Below, one piece after another: positions 61,510-64,000 of a stretch of 64,000 nucleotides of DNA (the first letter of the stretch is position 1; every line of letters starts with the position of its first letter). The notes under the pieces were generated by a model. The model had not been told where the DNA came from. It made no database searches and worked only from the letters and a program-made list of their open reading frames with translations. This DNA comes from Terrisporobacter mayombei. GTDB taxonomy: Bacteria; Bacillota; Clostridia; Peptostreptococcales; Peptostreptococcaceae. The stretch is taken from assembly GCF_020748465.1 (NCBI RefSeq), contig NZ_JAHZMP010000002.1:682001-746000 (forward strand), in the 5' to 3' direction. A program made the translations under genes and the position numbers.

Positions 61510-62478
61510 TCATAGAAATTTTTTTCTTTTAAAAATAATAAAACTAGTAACTATTATTAATAGAATAACAAAGATTGTAATTTTATAACCATGTACATAA
61601 GTTAACGCTGGCATGTATTTAAAGTTCATACCATATATTCCTGTAATTATACTTATAGGTACAGCCGTTCCTGTAAATATAGTAAGCTTAGTTATTAGAC
61701 TATTCGTTTTCTCTGAAACTTTAGAAGAATATATTTCTAAAAGTTTATCTGCTAGTTCTCTAGTGTTTAATGAAAAATTATAAAGCTTGTCTATGGACAG
61801 ATCTAATCCTTGTAGAAGCTTCTCATATTCTTTTTCTAAGTATAAATTATCAGGATTATCATCAGAGAAAAATTCCATACCATCCTTTAGTAAAGTGTCT
61901 ATTATATAAGTTAAAGGCCTAATGTTTTTTACACAGTTTCTACATATACCTCTTATATGGCTTATTTTACTAGATACATTCTCCCCTACTTCATTGATAA
62001 TATCATCTTCCAACTCTAAAATAATTTCTTCTATTTTTTCTAAATTTTCAAATTGGTTAGAAATTATAATTCTAAGAATACTAGAGTATATTATAAATAA
62101 TGATAAAGTAAGATTAGATTTATAATAGAAGGTCTCACACATTAGTTGCTTTACTTCCTTATATATATCATTTTTCCTTCTAAGAACTATCAGTATGAAT
62201 TTCTCAGATAAGAATATATTTATTTCCTCTAATAGAAGATCATCTTCGCATATTTGAAAATTAGCAAGAGTGAAGAATATATATTCATCAAAGATATTAA
62301 CTCTTACCTTATCATCAAAAGAAAGACAATCTTTATAAACTTCATTATTTAGTCTTAAAGCGCCTTTGAAAAATTTTAACTCCCAAGGATTACATACAAT
62401 AAAATGGTAGTCTTTATTAAAATTGATTTCATCTATGTTTTTAGTTACTTGCTTTGTATTTAAGTTTAATATATGCAT
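61510..62478 (-). CDS. corA: CorA-family magnesium transporter
   Basis: A 322-residue CorA-like channel: an N-terminal cytoplasmic domain, a long coiled helix (about 165-265), and two C-terminal membrane spans with the YGMNF selectivity motif between (about 290). Mediates Mg2+ (or Co2+/Ni2+) uptake. Start after AAGGAGAG. No M-box is visible in its leader. Confidence 0.92.
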   Translation of the reverse strand: MHILNLNTKQVTKNIDEINFNKDYHFIVCNPWELKFFKGALRLNNEVYKDCLSFDDKVRVNIFDEYIFFTLANFQICEDDLLLEEINIFLSEKFILIVLRRKNDIYKEVKQLMCETFYYKSNLTLSLFIIYSSILRIIISNQFENLEKIEEIILELEDDIINEVGENVSSKISHIRGICRNCVKNIRPLTYIIDTLLKDGMEFFSDDNPDNLYLEKEYEKLLQGLDLSIDKLYNFSLNTRELADKLLEIYSSKVSEKTNSLITKLTIFTGTAVPISIITGIYGMNFKYMPALTYVHGYKITIFVILLIIVTSFIIFKRKKFL

Positions 62479-62570
62479 TTATATATTTCTCTCCTTAGTA
62501 AAAATCTAAATTGTATCTATTGGTAAATTGTATTGATTATTGTTTGCTCAATTGACTTTCCTTGATAAAA

Positions 62571-62597
62571 AGTTTCCATAATATTATTATGTTAACT
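62571..62597. repeat. Palindrome, copy 3, degenerate
   Basis: Arms agtttccataata and tattatgttaact pair with two mismatches. It lies upstream of both the corA and the peptide transporter genes, so it may be regulatory rather than a terminator. Confidence 0.5.
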
Positions 62598-62693
62598 GAT
62601 TTGGTGGGAATCAATATGAAAATTTCAATAACATATACTACTTATTATAGTGCTCTTTTGAGTTTAAATATACACTATAACTAGTTCATTTTA

Positions 62694-62722
62694 TTGGAAA
62701 GCAAACAATTATATTGTATAAT
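62694..62722 (+). promoter_or_regulatory. Promoter of the peptide transporter
   Basis: TTGGAA at 62694-62699 and TATAAT at 62717-62722, spacer 17 bp. Confidence 0.7.
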
Positions 62723-62731
62723 ATAACCATA

Positions 62732-62750
62732 TTTCACAAACTTTGTGAAA
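62732..62750 (+). promoter_or_regulatory. Palindromic operator tttcacaaa-c-tttgtgaaa
   Basis: A perfect 9-bp palindrome with a single central base, about ten bases after the TATAAT, where a repressor would block initiation of the transporter gene. Confidence 0.6.
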
Positions 62751-62771
62751 AATAATAAAAAAGGAGGAAAT

Positions 62772-64000
62772 ATGCAAATATCAATGAAATCAAAAGATAA
62801 ATATCCTATGGGCTTTTATGTATGTACTTCAGCATATGCATTAGAACGTATGGCATTTTATTCAGCTAAATGGCTAATCGCTATATTTATTGTGGCTGAA
62901 GTCATAAAAGGAGGTCTAGGACTAACACCTGCTGATGGCGCAAAAATGACTGCAAATTTAGTAGCTTTTACTTATCTAACTCCTATTTTAGGTGGCTACA
63001 TTGCAGATAGGTGGATAAATCCTAGACTATGCGTTATTCTTGGAGCCTTAATTATGGGTGCTGGTTACGTGCTTGGATACCAAGCATCTGTATTGTCATC
63101 ACCAGAACTTTTAAGTGGTATGATCCTTCTTGTATCCATTGGTACTGGTTTATATAAAGGAAATATTGCTGGAATAAGTGGCAGATTATTTAAAGATAAA
63201 AGTCAACTTGACTCTGCCTTTAGTATTCAATACTCTATAGCTAATATGGGTTCATTTCTAGGAACACTTATTGTATCTTTTATAGCTTATAAAATAGGTT
63301 TTGGTAAAACATTCTTAGTATGTGCTCTGCTCTTATTACTTTCTGCTGTATGGTTTTATTTTGGAGGTAAGGCCACATTTGGAGAAATAGGTGAAAAGCC
63401 ATTTGAAGCAAACGAAAACAAAATTTATACTAAGAAGGTATCAAAAGATTATAGAACTCCTCTTACATTAGAAGATAAGAAAAAAATTGGAGCTATAGTT
63501 CTTTTTAGTGTATTCTCTGTAGTATTTTGGATTGTTTGGTATTTAACTTATATGCCAGTTCTATATCACTGGGGGCCTGATTTTGATTATGCTAATAAAG
63601 TTAATTGGGTAATAGGAAACTTTAGAGTCCCTTCTTCTTGGTTTGATTCGTTAAATTCGCTTTGTTGTATAATTTTAGGACCAGTATTAGCAGCAGTTTG
63701 GTCTAGAAATGCTAAGTCATCAAAAGGTGATATGAGTATATTTAAAAAGACTGCTATTGGAATGATGTTACTAGGATTAGCATTTATTCTTATGTGTACA
63801 GCTGAAATAGTAAGGGGTGATGGACAGGCTAGCTTAATGTGGATAATAGCAGTAGGAATATTAATTTCTATTGGAGAGATGGTATTTGCTCCACTTGGAA
63901 AGTCCTTTATAAGTAAATTTTCACCTCCTAGATTGTTAGGTCTAATGATGGGTGTATGGCCGTTGGCAAGATTTATAGCAGGAAAGACATACGGATATTT
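62772..64000 (+). CDS. POT-family peptide transporter, 5' part
   Basis: The frame runs from ATG 62772 (after AAGGAGG) open to the right edge: 409 residues so far, with no stop. It is a PTR2/POT-type di/tripeptide:proton symporter: YALERMAFYSAKW early, GGYIADRW, GLYKGNIAGISGRLF and about ten hydrophobic segments. The first motif is degenerate compared with the usual ExxERF. The last part (C-terminus) is outside the window. Confidence 0.85.
   Translation, partial: MQISMKSKDKYPMGFYVCTSAYALERMAFYSAKWLIAIFIVAEVIKGGLGLTPADGAKMTANLVAFTYLTPILGGYIADRWINPRLCVILGALIMGAGYVLGYQASVLSSPELLSGMILLVSIGTGLYKGNIAGISGRLFKDKSQLDSAFSIQYSIANMGSFLGTLIVSFIAYKIGFGKTFLVCALLLLLSAVWFYFGGKATFGEIGEKPFEANENKIYTKKVSKDYRTPLTLEDKKKIGAIVLFSVFSVVFWIVWYLTYMPVLYHWGPDFDYANKVNWVIGNFRVPSSWFDSLNSLCCIILGPVLAAVWSRNAKSSKGDMSIFKKTAIGMMLLGLAFILMCTAEIVRGDGQASLMWIIAVGILISIGEMVFAPLGKSFISKFSPPRLLGLMMGVWPLARFIAGKTYGY

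Noticed and set aside
1..64000. CRISPR arrays, rRNA, tRNA genes and insertion sequences
   Set aside because: No regularly spaced repeat-spacer pattern, no tRNA cloverleaf or rRNA motif, and no transposase-like frame was seen on reading through.

Overview
The window is very AT-rich DNA from an endospore-forming Firmicute. A stage V sporulation protein (SpoVS), a clostridial-type LexA, a two-copy DUF1540 protein and a HesB/IscA-like protein with a Cys-rich tail point to the Clostridia. The gene repertoire fits the Peptostreptococcaceae (Paraclostridium, Paeniclostridium, Romboutsia or Clostridioides type), but this is a judgement from protein style and not from a marker gene. Positions 1 to about 38.63 kb are the late part of an integrated siphovirus. 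From about 38.63 kb to the right edge it is ordinary chromosome.

Prophage late region (0.2-30.6 kb, all plus strand): small early/late genes, including an HExxH protein and a repeat-rich membrane protein; terS/terL; portal; a MuF-type minor head protein with a C-terminal toxin-like extension and an adjacent candidate immunity gene; scaffold; decoration; major capsid protein (gpE type); head-tail connectors; major tail protein; a tail-assembly chaperone with an apparent +1 frameshift at a CCC-U site; tape measure; an enlarged distal tail protein with SH3 domains; a 1447-residue tail lysin with a transglycosylase, an NlpC/P60 domain and a second NlpC/P60-like domain that lacks the Cys; and a 1428-residue tail fibre. 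Small tail genes, a holin pair and a GH25 endolysin follow. Many gene junctions carry a short hairpin followed by T5-ATG.

Post-lysis accessory region (30.6-38.6 kb): this looks assembled from duplicated parts. A convergent-terminator block of about 185 bp occurs twice, and two small ribbon-helix-helix-like genes share the same 3' flank. Cargo comprises an unknown 199-residue protein, a lipoprotein with a zinc ribbon, a cassette of two membrane proteins plus a HerA/VirD4-like ATPase, and a RES-domain (NAD-targeting toxin family) protein. A long bulged hairpin lies beside the prophage edge, where an ABC-transporter substrate-binding gene is cut at codon 182. That cut is the likely right attachment junction. 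The integrase, repressor and replication genes must lie to the left of the window.

Chromosomal part (38.6-64 kb): two tandem LytR-CpsA-Psr genes; a BMP lipoprotein and its nucleoside ABC transporter (ATPase and two permeases); an SsuBC/ThiXZ-like ABC pair that could be the partner of the interrupted binding protein; DUF1540; an orphan holin closely resembling the prophage holin; an alpha/beta hydrolase; a glycosyltransferase; deoD; lexA with its own box; a Xer-like recombinase; spoVS; several small unknown proteins; an LRR protein; trmB; a HesB-like protein; an orphan integrase; corA; and the start of a POT-family peptide transporter that runs off the right edge.
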